A DNA stretch of 64,000 nt, from NCBI GenBank assembly GCA_013791905.1, contig VMSX01000011.1, positions 186,001 to 250,000 on the forward strand. The letters are read 5' to 3'. A program made the position numbers and the translations under genes. A model generated the notes under the pieces. It was not told where the DNA came from, did not search any database, and saw only the letters and a program-made list of their open reading frames with translations. Of this stretch, positions 19,558 to 32,362 are shown piece after piece (within the stretch, counting starts at the first letter, position 1; each line of letters starts with the position of its first letter). The stretch comes from Rhodocyclaceae bacterium. Lineage in GTDB: Bacteria; Pseudomonadota; Gammaproteobacteria; Burkholderiales; Rhodocyclaceae.

Positions 19558-19980
19558 ATGAAGCGTACCTCACTCATCATTTCTGCTTTGCTCGCCTTTT
19601 CAATGTCCGGCATCGCTGCGGCACAGACCGAGGCGTTTGTCAGTGTCACCAGTGCCGACAATCAATCGCAGGGCATGGCGATGGTTCTGGCGACACAGAT
19701 GGCTGAACAGAAAGCAGCCGTTCGCATTTTGCTCTGCGGCCCGGCCGGGCAACTGGCACTCAAGGCTTATGAGCCGGCAGCCCTCAAGCCACGCAATGTG
19801 ACACCCAAGCAGATGATGCAGAATCTGGTCAAGAATGGCGCAACGGTAGAAGTCTGCGCACTGTTCCTGCCCAATTTCGATCGCACGCCGGCCGACCTGA
19901 TCGAAGGCGTGGCGGTCGCCAAACCTGCTGATGTCGCTTCATACATGCTGAAACCGGGCGTGCGGACGTTCGGCTTCTAA
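19558..19980 (+). CDS. Periplasmic DsrE-family protein
   Basis: A 140-residue protein with a signal peptide (MKRTSLIISALLAFSMSGIA, cleavage near AAAQ). The mature part resembles DsrE/DsrF-like folds: QKAAVRILLCGPAGQLALK, then KPRNVTPKQMMQNLVKNGA and VEVCALFLPN, with cysteines in the two positions common in secreted members. Cytosolic DsrE carries sulfur; the function of exported versions is not established. AAGGA lies upstream of the ATG at 19558. It stands alone between the cbb operon and lolA. Confidence 0.75.
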   Translation: MKRTSLIISALLAFSMSGIAAAQTEAFVSVTSADNQSQGMAMVLATQMAEQKAAVRILLCGPAGQLALKAYEPAALKPRNVTPKQMMQNLVKNGATVEVCALFLPNFDRTPADLIEGVAVAKPADVASYMLKPGVRTFGF

Positions 19981-19984
19981 TCAG

Positions 19985-20036
19985 GCACCAATAGCCCACC
20001 CACCTCTCCCAGCCTCCCCGCACGGGGAGGTGGTGG
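19985..20036. repeat. GC-rich palindromic intergenic repeat (family with 41141-41176)
   Basis: Between convergent genes, CCTCCCCGCACGGGGAGG forms a hairpin flanked by CTCCCAG. On the minus strand, GGGGAGGCTGGGAGAGGTGG resembles the plus strand at 41153-41176 (GGGGGAGGCTGGGAAGGGGT). It may serve as a bidirectional terminator. Confidence 0.6.
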
Positions 20037-20642
20037 TTACTCCCCTACTACATCCGCCCCTTTTGGTGTCACAAAGCGGAAAACGTCCTTGTTCAGGCGC
20101 GGATTCGGCTGAAACTCGGTAAACAGCAGCGTGGTGGTCTGGCCGAAGTTGTCGCGCACCTCCATCAGCCGCGGCAGGTTATCGCGCAGCCCGATGCGCA
20201 CCCGGGCAAATGTGCCGTCACTGGCTTTCGGGGTGGCATCGACTATTTCAAGACCATCGGCAACGCCAGCTTCCGTCAAGACGAAATGCTTGTCGAGCGA
20301 TTCGCCGGTCAGCAGCGCGGCGGGGCTGGCACCAAGGGCCTTGTCCACCTTGCTGATCGTGACCTGATTCAGGTCGGCATCGTAGCTCCAGAGCTTTTCG
20401 CCATCGGCGACCAGCAGCAGCGCATAGGGCTTTTCGTAGGTCCAGCGCAACTTGCCCGGCCGGGCAAAGACAAATTGCCCCGTCGAGTTTTGCGGCTTGC
20501 GGCCCGATTTGGTGGCGACACTCTGGGCGAAGCTGCCTTGCGCCGATTGGGTATTGGCCCAGAAGGCCTTGAGCTGGTCGATGCCGGCAGCGGAGGCGAG
20601 GCCAGGAAAAGTCAGGACGAAGAGAATTAGTAGTGTGCGCAT
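20037..20642 (-). CDS. lolA: Outer-membrane lipoprotein carrier protein LolA
   Basis: A 201-residue periplasmic chaperone that ferries lipoproteins from the LolCDE transporter to LolB. A signal peptide (to about ASAAG, residue 20) is followed by the LolA pattern: AQGSFAQSV, GQFVFARPGKLRWTYEKPY and DLNQVTI. It lies directly downstream of ftsK on the same strand, the widespread ftsK-lolA arrangement, separated by a 32-bp tandem array. It is slightly shorter than E. coli LolA, as usual in betaproteobacteria. Confidence 0.9.
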   Translation of the reverse strand: MRTLLILFVLTFPGLASAAGIDQLKAFWANTQSAQGSFAQSVATKSGRKPQNSTGQFVFARPGKLRWTYEKPYALLLVADGEKLWSYDADLNQVTISKVDKALGASPAALLTGESLDKHFVLTEAGVADGLEIVDATPKASDGTFARVRIGLRDNLPRLMEVRDNFGQTTTLLFTEFQPNPRLNKDVFRFVTPKGADVVGE

Positions 20643-20676
20643 AGGCGCATTATCGCCTATTCGCCGGGCGTCCCTT

Positions 20677-20764
20677 GATGGCGAGGTTCAGGCTGGCGCC
20701 GTCCAAATGTTGGCGGTGCTCCGGCTAGCGCCGTCCAGATGCTGGCGGTGAGCCAGCTAGCGCC
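20677..20764 (-). repeat. 32-bp tandem repeat between ftsK and lolA
   Basis: The minus strand has two complete units starting GGCGCTAGC (20764-20733 and 20732-20701, 27 of 32 bases alike) and part of a third (from 20700). The first unit follows the ftsK stop in a context (GCGTCGGCGCTAGC) that looks like a degenerate copy of the 25-bp dispersed element. Confidence 0.65.
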
Positions 20765-20769
20765 GACGC

Positions 20770-23139
20770 TTACTCGGACTGCTCCGGCACCAGCACTTCG
20801 CGCCCGCCAGCACCGTTCATTGACGAGACGAGGCCGGCCTTCTCCATCGCCTCGATCATGCGCGCGGCGCGGTTGTAGCCGATGCGCAGGTGGCGTTGCA
20901 CCAGCGAGATCGACGGGCGGCGCGTTTTCAGCACCACTTCGACTGCCTGGTCGTACATTGGATCGGACTCGACATCGCTACCATCACCACCAGTCTCGGC
21001 AGTTTCACTGGGCGGCGATGCCAGCACATCGGTGATGAATTCGGGCCGGCCGACCTTGCGCAGGTGCTCGACGACGCGATGCACTTCGTCGTCGGCGACA
21101 TAGGCGCCATGCACGCGCACGGGCAGACCGGTGCCGGGCGCGAGATAAAGCATGTCACCCTGCCCCAGCAACGCCTCGGCGCCCATCTGGTCAAGGATGG
21201 TGCGTGAGTCGATCTTGCTGGACACTTGAAAGGAGATGCGCGTTGGGATGTTGGCCTTGATCAGGCCGGTGATGACATCGACGCTCGGCCGCTGCGTGGC
21301 GAGGATCAGGTGAATGCCGGAGGCGCGCGCTTTCTGGGCAAGACGGGCGATGAGTTCCTCCACCTTTTTGCCCACCACCATCATCAGATCGGCCAATTCA
21401 TCTATGACGACGACGATGAACGGCATGGTCTGGAGTGGTGGCACCCCCGCTTCGGGATCGCCCGGCAGCGCCAGCGGATCGGGGATGGGCGTACCGGCCT
21501 TTTCGGCTTCACGCACCTTGTTGTTGAAACTGCTCAGGTTGCGCACACCCATTGCGCTCATCAGCTTGTAGCGGCGCTCCATCTCGCCGACGCACCAGTG
21601 CAGCGCGTTGGCAGCCTTGTTCATGTCGGTGACGACCGGCGCCAGCAGATGGGGAATGCCTTCGTAGACAGACAATTCCAGCATCTTCGGGTCGACCAGG
21701 ATCATCCGCACGTCCTTCGGCTCGGACTTGTAGAGCAGCGACAGGATCATGGCGTTGATGCCGACCGATTTGCCCGACCCGGTGGTCCCTGCCACCAGCA
21801 GGTGCGGCATCTTGGCGAGATCGGTGACCACCGGCTGACCGGCAATATCCTTGCCCAGCGCCAGCGTCAAATGGGAATGCATGTCGTGATAAACGCGCGC
21901 ACCGAGGATTTCCGAGAGCCGCACGTTCTGCCGGCGCGGATTGGGCAGTTCGAGCGCCATGCAGGACTTGCCCGGCACGGTCTCGACGACGCGGATGCTG
22001 ATGAGCGACAGCGCCCGCGCCAGATCCTTGGCCAGACCGACCACGGTGGCACCCTTGACTCCGACGGCCGGATCGATTTCGTACCGCGTGACGACCGGCC
22101 CCGGATGAGCGGAGGTGACTTGCACCTGTACGCCAAAATCGGCCAGCTTTCTTTCGATCAGGCGCGAGATGAATTCGAGGGTTTCGGCGCTCGGCAGTTC
22201 ATCGTTGCTGTGCTGGGCCTCGTCGAGCAGATGCAGCGGCGGCAGCGCCTCGCCGGGTGCGTCGAAGAACAGCGGCGTCTGGCGCTCTTTCTCGATGCGC
22301 ACTTCTGCCTTCTTCGCCAGGGGAATATCCAGATCGACCGGTTCGATGCGGATCGGCGGCGGCGGGTTTTCTTCGAACTTCTTGCGTTCGACAGCCACCA
22401 CGGCTTCGCGCTGCCCGGCCAGCACGCGCCCATAGCGACGATCCTGCCAGCGGTCCCACAGCGCAATGGCGCCAAACCATGACACTTCGAGCAAGGCGCC
22501 GAATTTTTCGGCCGCCCACAGCCATGACAGGCCGGTTGCCAAGCCCCAGCCCACCATCACCAGCATCAGCAGGATCATGGTGCCACCGGTAAAACCCAGA
22601 AACGTCGCGGTCAGCCGGCTGACTTCGTAACCGAGCATGCCGCCGGGAGCCAGCGGCAAGGGCACTGACAGGCTCCAGAAGCGCATCGCCTCAAGGCCGC
22701 AACTGGCGATCAGCAGGACAATAAAACCGGTCAGGGCAATGAGCAGCGGACGCCGGTCTTCGCCGAACATTCGGCTGATGCGGTGATAGCCCGTCACCAC
22801 CAGCAGAAACAGCAGAACCACCCACCACCAGGCGGACAGCCCGAACAAATAGAGCAGCAGATCGGCGAGCCAGGCGCCGAAACGCCCGCCCGGATTGGCG
22901 ACTGTATCCACCACGACGGCCCGTGACCAGCCGGGATCGGCCTTGTCGAAGCCCCAGAGGATCAGGGCAAGATACAAGCCAAGGGCAGCAACCACCAGCC
23001 AGCGCGCCTCATGCACCAGCGCGGCAATGCGCTCGGGCAGTGGTCGGGCAGAATTGCCCCTTTGCGACATGGAAAGCGAAGCGTAGGACATGGGCGGATT
23101 TCCGGACGGTATGAGACTGTTGGGATTTTCGCGCGGCAT
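20770..23139 (-). CDS. ftsK: DNA translocase FtsK
   Basis: A 789-residue septal DNA pump that moves chromosome ends apart and activates XerCD. Four to five membrane segments occupy residues ~45-210. A short linker leads to the motor with Walker [15 protein letters not shown] (about residues 455-468) and Walker [16 protein letters not shown]. The C-terminal winged-helix gamma domain includes [19 protein letters not shown]. The length is typical of betaproteobacterial FtsK/SpoIIIE. The start is uncertain: methionines at 23139, 23091 and 23070 lack clear ribosome sites. It is divergent from trxB. Confidence 0.93.
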   Translation of the reverse strand: MPRENPNSLIPSGNPPMSYASLSMSQRGNSARPLPERIAALVHEARWLVVAALGLYLALILWGFDKADPGWSRAVVVDTVANPGGRFGAWLADLLLYLFGLSAWWWVVLLFLLVVTGYHRISRMFGEDRRPLLIALTGFIVLLIASCGLEAMRFWSLSVPLPLAPGGMLGYEVSRLTATFLGFTGGTMILLMLVMVGWGLATGLSWLWAAEKFGALLEVSWFGAIALWDRWQDRRYGRVLAGQREAVVAVERKKFEENPPPPIRIEPVDLDIPLAKKAEVRIEKERQTPLFFDAPGEALPPLHLLDEAQHSNDELPSAETLEFISRLIERKLADFGVQVQVTSAHPGPVVTRYEIDPAVGVKGATVVGLAKDLARALSLISIRVVETVPGKSCMALELPNPRRQNVRLSEILGARVYHDMHSHLTLALGKDIAGQPVVTDLAKMPHLLVAGTTGSGKSVGINAMILSLLYKSEPKDVRMILVDPKMLELSVYEGIPHLLAPVVTDMNKAANALHWCVGEMERRYKLMSAMGVRNLSSFNNKVREAEKAGTPIPDPLALPGDPEAGVPPLQTMPFIVVVIDELADLMMVVGKKVEELIARLAQKARASGIHLILATQRPSVDVITGLIKANIPTRISFQVSSKIDSRTILDQMGAEALLGQGDMLYLAPGTGLPVRVHGAYVADDEVHRVVEHLRKVGRPEFITDVLASPPSETAETGGDGSDVESDPMYDQAVEVVLKTRRPSISLVQRHLRIGYNRAARMIEAMEKAGLVSSMNGAGGREVLVPEQSE

Positions 23140-23245
23140 TTATCGACTGATCGCCGAAACAGGGAAACATTCCCCCCCCTGACAGATTTTTATACCTGGC
23201 TGCCGGCCATGCCGGCCGTTGATCCGAGGACTCACGGCGCCTTGA

Positions 23246-24243
<998 letters not shown>

Positions 24244-24244
<1 letters not shown>

Positions 24245-24792
24245 TGCCACCAAGCAGGTCGCTCGATGCCGAATCGCGCGCCCTGTTTGAGGCGGCGGTA
24301 GCCGACGCCATTCCCCTGGCCATCGAGCGCATCCACCACGAACCGCCGCCGCCCCTGCCGATTCCACGCCAGCGTGAGCGCGATGAGCGCGCCGCCCTGG
24401 ACGAGTCCTTATCGGATGTCGATCTGCTTGGTCTACACCTCGAAGGCGGTGATGAAGCGGTTTTTCTCAAGCCAGGCATGACACCCATGGTGCTCAAGGA
24501 CCTGCGGCGCGGCCGCTGGGTGGTGCAGAGCCATCTCGACCTGCATGGCATGCACCGCAACGAAGCGCGCCAGCAGGTGGCCATCTTTCTCGCCGAATGT
24601 CTTGACCGCGACCACCGCTGCGTACGCATCGTACATGGCAAGGGCCACGGCTCGCCGGGGCGCATTCCCGTCCTCAAGCGACTGGTGCTGGGCTGGCTGA
24701 CGCAACGTCAGGAAGTGCTCGCCTACTGCCAGGCGCGCACTGTCGAAGGCGGCGCCGGCGCGGTGCTGGTGCTGCTGCAAGGCAAGCGCTGA
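24244..24792 (+). CDS. Smr-domain protein (putative endonuclease)
   Basis: A 182-residue protein with a C-terminal Smr domain: LDLHGMHRNEARQQVAIFL (about residues 98-116), then VRIVHGKGHGSPG and LGWLTQ. The LDLHG and HGKG motifs match the MutS2/Smr family. E. coli homologues such as SmrB cleave mRNA at collided ribosomes; this protein's exact role is inferred. The first ~95 residues are proline- and charge-rich and probably flexible. It is translationally coupled to trxB (overlapping TAATG) and followed after one base by the U32 gene. Confidence 0.85.
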
Positions 24793-24793
24793 C

Positions 24794-26092
24794 ATGACTG
24801 TCACCGAGCTTCTCGCCCCCGCCGGCAGCCTGCGCATGGCCGCCACGGCGCTGGACTTCGGCGCTACGGCCATCTATGCCGGGCAGCCACGTTACAGCCT
24901 GCGCGTGCGCAACAACGAGTTCGGCAAACTGGAAAAACTCGCGGCAGGCATCGAACTGGTCCAGCGGCGCGGTGGCAAGTTCTATCTGGTCAGCAACATT
25001 TCCCCGCACAACGCCAAGCTCAAAACCTATCTTGCCGACATGGCGCCGGTCATCGCGCTCCAGCCGGATGCGTTGATCATGGCCGACCCGGGGCTGATGA
25101 TGATGGTCCGCGAAGCTTGGCCGGACATGCCGATCCATCTTTCGGTGCAGGCGAATACCGTGAACTACGCAGCGGTCAGGTTCTGGCGCTCGCTGGGCGT
25201 ATCACGCGTCATTCTTTCCCGCGAGTTGTCGCTCGACGAGATCGCCGAAATCCGTCAGGAGTGTCCGGACATCGAGTTGGAAGTTTTCGTTCACGGCGCG
25301 CTGTGTGTTGCCTATTCCGGCCGCTGCCTGCTGTCCGGTTATTTCAACCACCGCGACCCGAATCAGGGCAGTTGCACGAACTCCTGCCGCTGGGAATATG
25401 GCGTCAAGCCCGCCGCCGAAAATCCGGCCGGCGATGTTTATTTGCTCGAAGAAGCAACCCGCCCGGGACAACTGATGCCCATCGAGGAAGATGAGCACGG
25501 CACCTATATTCTCAACTCGAAAGACCTGCGCGCCATCGAGTACGTCGAGCGCCTGGTGAATATCGGCATCGATTCGCTGAAGATCGAGGGGCGCACCAAG
25601 TCGGCCTATTACGTTGCCTGCAGTTGCCAGGCTTACCGGCGCGCCATTAACGACGCCGTCGCCGGTCGGCCCTTCAATCCGGAACTGGTTGGCGAACTTG
25701 CCAGCCTCGCCAATCGCGGTTACACCGCCGGCTTTTACGAACGGCATCCCGATCGCGACTATCAGAACTATCTGAGTGGCCTGTCGCAGACGGGCAGCCG
25801 GCTGTATGTCGGGGATGTGATCGCTTATCGGCCGGATGGCCTGGCGGAAATCGAGGTGAAGAACCGCTTCGCGGTCGGCGACCAGCTGGAGCTGATCCAC
25901 CCCGCCGGCAACAGCACGCTGCAGGTCGAACGCATGCTGAAAGTCGGCGCTGACGGGACGGCGTCAGATGTCACCACCGCCCCCGGCAGCGGCCATCGCG
26001 TCCTGATCCCGCTGCCAGCGGAAAAACACGGGGCCTTTCTGGCCCGCCTGCTCGGCAGCCCGAAGACGCCGGTCAGTTCAATGAATAGCTGA
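24794..26092 (+). CDS. trhP: U32 family peptidase-like protein, probable tRNA hydroxylation factor (TrhP/YegQ type)
   Basis: A 432-residue protein. Family stretches are LLAPAGSLRMAATALDFGAT, the U32 signature ELEVFVHGALCVAYSGRCLL (about residues 158-177), and cysteines in QGSCTNSCRWEY and YYVACSCQAYR that could hold an Fe-S cluster. The E. coli homologue TrhP is needed for prephenate-dependent 5-hydroxyuridine at tRNA position 34; the transfer of function is by homology. At about residues 382-389 it carries KVGADGTA, encoded by an in-frame copy of the 25-bp dispersed repeat. Confidence 0.85.
   Translation: MTVTELLAPAGSLRMAATALDFGATAIYAGQPRYSLRVRNNEFGKLEKLAAGIELVQRRGGKFYLVSNISPHNAKLKTYLADMAPVIALQPDALIMADPGLMMMVREAWPDMPIHLSVQANTVNYAAVRFWRSLGVSRVILSRELSLDEIAEIRQECPDIELEVFVHGALCVAYSGRCLLSGYFNHRDPNQGSCTNSCRWEYGVKPAAENPAGDVYLLEEATRPGQLMPIEEDEHGTYILNSKDLRAIEYVERLVNIGIDSLKIEGRTKSAYYVACSCQAYRRAINDAVAGRPFNPELVGELASLANRGYTAGFYERHPDRDYQNYLSGLSQTGSRLYVGDVIAYRPDGLAEIEVKNRFAVGDQLELIHPAGNSTLQVERMLKVGADGTASDVTTAPGSGHRVLIPLPAEKHGAFLARLLGSPKTPVSSMNS
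25939..25963 (+). repeat. Dispersed 25-bp repeat, copy in the U32 gene
   Basis: The plus strand reads GAAAGTCGGCGCTGACGGGA CGGCG, in the coding orientation, translated as (L)KVGADGTA. Confidence 0.8.
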
Positions 26093-26106
26093 TTAGCGCA
26101 ACGCGC

Positions 26107-28201
<2,095 letters not shown>

Positions 28202-28208
28202 TTGTTTC

Positions 28209-28757
28209 TCAGAAGGCCGGTTTGACTTTTGCGTTTTCAAACCGCTCGACACCGACCATGATTTCCTTCTTGGCCTCGGCCGCATCCACCCAGCCTTCAA
28301 CCTTGACGAATTTTCCCGGCTCAAGATCCTTGTAGTGGGCGAAAAAATGCGCAATGGAATCTAGGATGACTTGCGGGAAATCACGCGGCGACTCAATATC
28401 ACGATACATCGGCGTCAGCTTGTCGACCGGCACGGCCAAAAGCTTGGCATCCTCACCGGCTTCGTCGGTCATTTTCAGCATGCCGACCGGGCGGCAACGC
28501 ACCACCACGCCGGGGGGCAGTGCGAACTGCGATACGACCAGCACATCGACCGGATCGCCATCGCCAGCGATGGTATGCGGGATGTAACCGTAGTTGCAGG
28601 GGTAGTGCATCGCCGTCGACATGAAGCGGTCAACGAAGATCGCGCCGGAATCCTTGTCGACCTCGTATTTGATCGGGTCGGAATGCATCGGGATTTCGAT
28701 GATCACGTTGAAATCGTTCGGCAGATCCTTGCCGGAGGGAACATTATTCAAGGCCAC
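28209..28757 (-). CDS. ppa: Inorganic pyrophosphatase
   Basis: A 182-residue soluble family I pyrophosphatase. The active-site stretches [30 protein letters not shown] and the signature DGDPVDVLV (about residues 65-73) are present, giving the expected metal-binding aspartates. The start is GTG at 28757 because CAGGAG lies seven bases upstream and [11 protein letters not shown] matches usual N-termini. nadE follows it after 7 bp on the same strand; hydrolysis of the PPi made by NAD synthetase is a plausible reason for the pairing. Confidence 0.93.
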   Translation of the reverse strand: MALNNVPSGKDLPNDFNVIIEIPMHSDPIKYEVDKDSGAIFVDRFMSTAMHYPCNYGYIPHTIAGDGDPVDVLVVSQFALPPGVVVRCRPVGMLKMTDEAGEDAKLLAVPVDKLTPMYRDIESPRDFPQVILDSIAHFFAHYKDLEPGKFVKVEGWVDAAEAKKEIMVGVERFENAKVKPAF

Positions 28758-28795
28758 GGGAAACTCCTGCACAAAGGCCCGTGATTATAACTGCC

Positions 28796-29002
28796 TCATT
28801 TTGCCTCGAAGCCGGCGTCGTCGATTGCCGCGCACAGGGCGGCGCGCGCAAGCTGGGCGGGATCGAATTCGACGGTCGCCTGGCCGGGTTCCAGCACCAC
28901 CTCGACCTTTGCCACACCGGGCAGCTCGCTCAGCACCTTGGTCACACTGGCGACACAGCCACCGCAGGACATGCCGTCCACCTTGATCGTCGTTGTTTCC
29001 AT
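28796..29002 (-). CDS. CopZ-like heavy-metal-binding protein
   Basis: A 68-residue single HMA domain with the metal motif GMSCGGC (about residues 10-16), a cytosolic copper chaperone type. It begins two bases after the stop of the copper ATPase gene and would deliver or receive Cu(I) with it. The length is typical of CopZ/Atx1-like proteins. Confidence 0.88.
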   Translation of the reverse strand: METTTIKVDGMSCGGCVASVTKVLSELPGVAKVEVVLEPGQATVEFDPAQLARAALCAAIDDAGFEAK

Positions 29003-29003
29003 G

Positions 29004-31208
29004 TCAGCTCCTCTCAGGTTTCCAGCGGCGCAGCAGCAGGGAATTGCTCACCACCGACACCGAACTCATCGCCATCGCCGCACCGGCGACGACCGGATTG
29101 AGGAAGCCGAGCGCCGCCAGCGGAATGCCGAGCACATTGTAGATGAAGGCCCAGAACAGGTTCTGGCGAATCTTGGCGAGTGTCGCGCGCGACAGCGAAA
29201 TCGCATCGGCGACGCCGTTGAGGTCGTCGCGCATCAGCGTCACGTCGGCGGCTTCCATCGCCACGTCGGCACCCGCGCCCATCGCGAAGGAGACGTCGGC
29301 CGCTGCCAGCGCCGGTGCGTCGTTGATGCCGTCGCCCGCCATGCCGACGGTTTTACCCGCCGCCTTGAGCGCGGCAACATGCGCGGCCTTGTCGCCCGGC
29401 AGCACTTCGGCCTCATAGCGCGACACCCCGGACTCTGCGGCAATTGCGGCCGCCGTAGCCTGATTATCGCCCGTCAGCATCACCACCTCGACGCCCATCT
29501 GCTTGAGTCGGGCAATGGCGGCACGCGAAGTTTCGCGCAGCGGGTCGGCAACACCAATGAAGCCGATGACTTCACTCGCCGTTGCGACGGCGACAATGCT
29601 TTTGCCGGTCAGCGCAGCGGTATCGGGTAGTGTCATGCCCTGCTCGGTCATCCATTTCGGCGAGCCGACGCGGATCGTCTGACCAGCCACCAGGCCGGTC
29701 AAGCCTTTACCTGCGGTGGAAACCACCTCCTGCGGCGTTTCAAGATTCAGGTTTTGCGTCTTCGCAGCGGCAACCAGTGCGGCGGCGAGCGGATGCGTCG
29801 AACCTTGTTCGAGGCTGGCAGCCAGTTGCAATACATTCGCCGTCTCGCCAGCGCCGACTTTTATAACATCAGTCACGACCGGCTTGCCCTGGGTCAGCGT
29901 GCCGGTCTTATCGACCGCGAGCACATTGATTTTTTCCGCCAGTTCCAGCGCCTGCGCATTGCGGATCAGGATGCCGGCTTTCGCACCCAGCCCCGTGCCG
30001 ACCATGATCGCCGTCGGTGTCGCCAGACCGAGCGCGCAGGGACAGGCGATCACCAGCACCGCGACGGCGTTCACCAGGGCCACGGTGAAATCGCCGGCCA
30101 GCCACCACCATAGGACGAAGGTGAGCAGCGCAATCGCCGTCACCACCGGCACGAAAATGGCCGCCACCTGATCGGCAAGCCGTTGCACCGGCGCTTTCGA
30201 ACCTTGTGCCTGTTCAACCAGCCGGATGATGCCGGCCAGCAGCGTATGCGAACCGACACCGGTGGCCTTGCAGCGCAACAGGCCGTCACCGTTCACTGTC
30301 GCCGCGAAAACCTTGTCACCGACCGTCTTCGGTGCCGGCAGGCTTTCTCCCGTCAGCATGGCCTCGTTGGCGCTGGAGTTGCCTGACAGCACTTCGCCAT
30401 CGACCGGCACTGCCTCGCCCGGCCGCACCACCACCACGTCACCCGGAATCAGGCTCGCCACCGGCACTTCGACCAGCTTGCCAGAGCGTTCGACATGCGC
30501 AGTCTGCGGCTGGAGTTTCATCAGCGATTCAATGGCCGCCGAGGTCTTCGCCTTGGCGCGCGCTTCGAGGATCTTGCCCATCAGCACCAGCGTGATGACG
30601 GTGGCCGAGGCCTCGAAATAGACGTGGTGGTGCGTCAGGCCGAGCAACAGGACCGCCGTGCTGTAGCCCCAGGCCATCGTGGTACCCAACGCCACCAGCA
30701 CATCCATGTTGCCGCTGCCGCCGCGCAGGGCATTCCAGCCGCCGACATAGAAGCGCCAGCCGATCCAGAACTGCACCGGCGTCGCCAGCGTGAACTGCAG
30801 CCAGCGCGGCAGGACATCGACATGCCCCGCAGCGCCGAACATGAAAGGCATCTGGGCAATCAACGGCAAGGTCAGCGCCAGGGCGATCCAGAAACGCTTC
30901 ACTTCGGCGCGATAGACGGCCTCCTTGCGCTGTTTCTCTTCGCCGCGCGTATCCGCGCTGGATGGCGTCGCGGTGAATCCCGTCTTGACGATGGTAGCGA
31001 TCAGCCGGTCAACATTGACCTGTGCCGGATCGAAACGGATCTGCGCGCGCTCGGCGGGCAGGTTCACCACCGCCTCGACGCCCGGCAGTTTGTTAAGCTG
31101 CCGTTCGATGCGCGCCGAACAGGCCGCACAGGTCATGCCGCCGATGGCAAATTCGGCGGTTTCGCAGTTGGCAGTGGCATCCGCCGCTGTCTGTCGGGTC
31201 TCACTCAA
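29004..31208 (-). CDS. copA: Copper-translocating P-type ATPase CopA
   Basis: About 734 residues. One N-terminal HMA domain (GGMTCAACS), the actuator motif LTGES, the membrane metal site [12 protein letters not shown], the phosphorylated Asp in DKTGTLTQG, the HP motif (STHPLAAAL) and [10 protein letters not shown] identify a P1B-1 Cu(I) exporter. About 17 residues after DKTGT is KVGAGETAN, encoded by an in-frame copy of the 25-bp dispersed repeat. The start is taken as TTG at 31208, overlapping the end of the rhodanese gene; the open frame continues upstream but within that gene. It heads into the CopZ-like gene. Confidence 0.92.
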   Translation of the reverse strand: MSETRQTAADATANCETAEFAIGGMTCAACSARIERQLNKLPGVEAVVNLPAERAQIRFDPAQVNVDRLIATIVKTGFTATPSSADTRGEEKQRKEAVYRAEVKRFWIALALTLPLIAQMPFMFGAAGHVDVLPRWLQFTLATPVQFWIGWRFYVGGWNALRGGSGNMDVLVALGTTMAWGYSTAVLLLGLTHHHVYFEASATVITLVLMGKILEARAKAKTSAAIESLMKLQPQTAHVERSGKLVEVPVASLIPGDVVVVRPGEAVPVDGEVLSGNSSANEAMLTGESLPAPKTVGDKVFAATVNGDGLLRCKATGVGSHTLLAGIIRLVEQAQGSKAPVQRLADQVAAIFVPVVTAIALLTFVLWWWLAGDFTVALVNAVAVLVIACPCALGLATPTAIMVGTGLGAKAGILIRNAQALELAEKINVLAVDKTGTLTQGKPVVTDVIKVGAGETANVLQLAASLEQGSTHPLAAALVAAAKTQNLNLETPQEVVSTAGKGLTGLVAGQTIRVGSPKWMTEQGMTLPDTAALTGKSIVAVATASEVIGFIGVADPLRETSRAAIARLKQMGVEVVMLTGDNQATAAAIAAESGVSRYEAEVLPGDKAAHVAALKAAGKTVGMAGDGINDAPALAAADVSFAMGAGADVAMEAADVTLMRDDLNGVADAISLSRATLAKIRQNLFWAFIYNVLGIPLAALGFLNPVVAGAAMAMSSVSVVSNSLLLRRWKPERS
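29838..29862 (-). repeat. Dispersed 25-bp repeat, copy in copA
   Basis: The coding strand reads AAAAGTCGGCGCTGGCGAGA CGGCG, translated KVGAGETA, in the nucleotide-binding domain before the HP motif. Confidence 0.85.
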
Positions 31209-31581
31209 AGTTGATGGGCTCGGGTATCTCGGTCGGCCGCTGCTCGTTGTTCCAAGCCTCGAAGCCGCCATTCATGGAGATGACGTTGGTGTAGCCGAGC
31301 TTTTGCAACTGCACGGCGGACAAAGCGGCGCGACCACTGGTGCGGCAGTAGATGAGGAAGGCGCCGTCCTTCTTGGCACACTCCGGCACCATGCCGATCT
31401 TGAATTCGAGCACGCCGCGCGGAATGTTGATGGCGCCCGGCAGATGGCTGGCGACATATTCATCGTATTCGCGCACATCGATGATGACGCGCTTGCCGAG
31501 TTGCTGCTGGGCCTCGGCGGGGCCGATTTCCTTGATCTGCGCCTTGGCTTCGACGACCAGTTCGTGGGGGGTCATGGGCAT
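31201..31581 (-). CDS. Rhodanese-like sulfurtransferase
   Basis: A 126-residue single rhodanese domain. It has [20 protein letters not shown] and the active-site loop CRTSGRA (Cys at about residue 85), so it can carry a persulfide; the six-residue loop suits sulfur rather than phosphate substrates. The stop overlaps the presumed TTG start of copA, so the two are probably co-translated. A role in sulfur supply or redox repair is inference. Confidence 0.88.
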   Translation of the reverse strand: MPMTPHELVVEAKAQIKEIGPAEAQQQLGKRVIIDVREYDEYVASHLPGAINIPRGVLEFKIGMVPECAKKDGAFLIYCRTSGRAALSAVQLQKLGYTNVISMNGGFEAWNNEQRPTEIPEPINFE

Positions 31582-31663
31582 GAAACTCTCCGTTATTATT
31601 AATGAGGGGGTCGCTGATTATCCCAGATCGCCCACCCCAACGACAACGCACTAGTTTTGCAGC

Positions 31664-32323
31664 TTACGCACGCCAGAGGTTGGCCAGACCATACAAACCA
31701 TAGCCGAGCACGAGCAAACCTGATATCACACGTGTCGTGCGCGCCTGGGCAAAGCGCCGGAAGCGTGACAGCAGCAAGCCGGCCAACAGCAGGTTGGGCA
31801 AGGTGCCGAGCCCGAAAGCCAGCATCAACAGGGCGCCGTCCCACGCCGAAGCGCTGGCGAGCGCCGTGGTCAGTGCGCTATATACCAGCCCGCATGGCAA
31901 CCAGCCCCACAGAAACCCGAGCGGCAGCGCCTGCGTCACGCCACGCACCGGCAAGAATCTTCCCGTAAACGGCTGGATCTTTGCCCAGATCGTCTGCCCG
32001 CCTTTTTCGACGATCGCCAGCGCCTGGGTCGCTCCCAGCAAATAGAAACCCAGCGCCACCAGCATCAGGCTGGCAAAAGCATACAAGCCACGTTGCAAAG
32101 GCAGCAGATTCCCCGCCACGTAGCCGACTGCACCGACAAGTAGCCCAGCCAGCACATAGCTCGCGATCCGTCCGGCGTTATAGGCTAGGTGCAGGGTTAC
32201 TGAAGCCTTGCCCTGCGCCCCTTGCAGGCTCAGTGCAGCGACGATGCCGCCACACATGCCAGCGCAATGCCCGCCGCCCAGCAGTCCGACGATGAACAAG
32301 GCCAGCAGGCTGTTATCGGGCAT
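31664..32323 (-). CDS. SafE/TauE-like (DsbD-type) membrane protein
   Basis: A 219-residue protein with about six membrane helices. Two short motifs with cysteines are typical of the family often found with cytochrome cbb3 genes: GGGHCAGMCGG near residue 16 and WGWLPCGLVYS in the middle. Some members act in copper or cytochrome maturation; the exact role is unproven. It lies between hemN and rhodanese-copA on the same strand, consistent with cbb3 oxidase assembly. Confidence 0.8.
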   Translation of the reverse strand: MPDNSLLALFIVGLLGGGHCAGMCGGIVAALSLQGAQGKASVTLHLAYNAGRIASYVLAGLLVGAVGYVAGNLLPLQRGLYAFASLMLVALGFYLLGATQALAIVEKGGQTIWAKIQPFTGRFLPVRGVTQALPLGFLWGWLPCGLVYSALTTALASASAWDGALLMLAFGLGTLPNLLLAGLLLSRFRRFAQARTTRVISGLLVLGYGLYGLANLWRA

Positions 32324-32337
32324 GATGACGAAGCAGG

Positions 32338-32362
32338 CGCCGTGTCACCAGCGCCGACTTTC
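32338..32362 (-). repeat. Dispersed 25-bp repeat at the end of hemN
   Basis: The minus strand reads GAAAGTCGGCGCTGGTGACA CGGCG. The hemN stop TGA (32363-32361) overlaps the first bases, so the element starts exactly at the gene end. Confidence 0.8.

Noticed and set aside
28202-28354. N-terminal extension of nadE
   Set aside because: It lies almost wholly inside the end of ppa, and the glutaminase domain starts only at LKIAIAQ.
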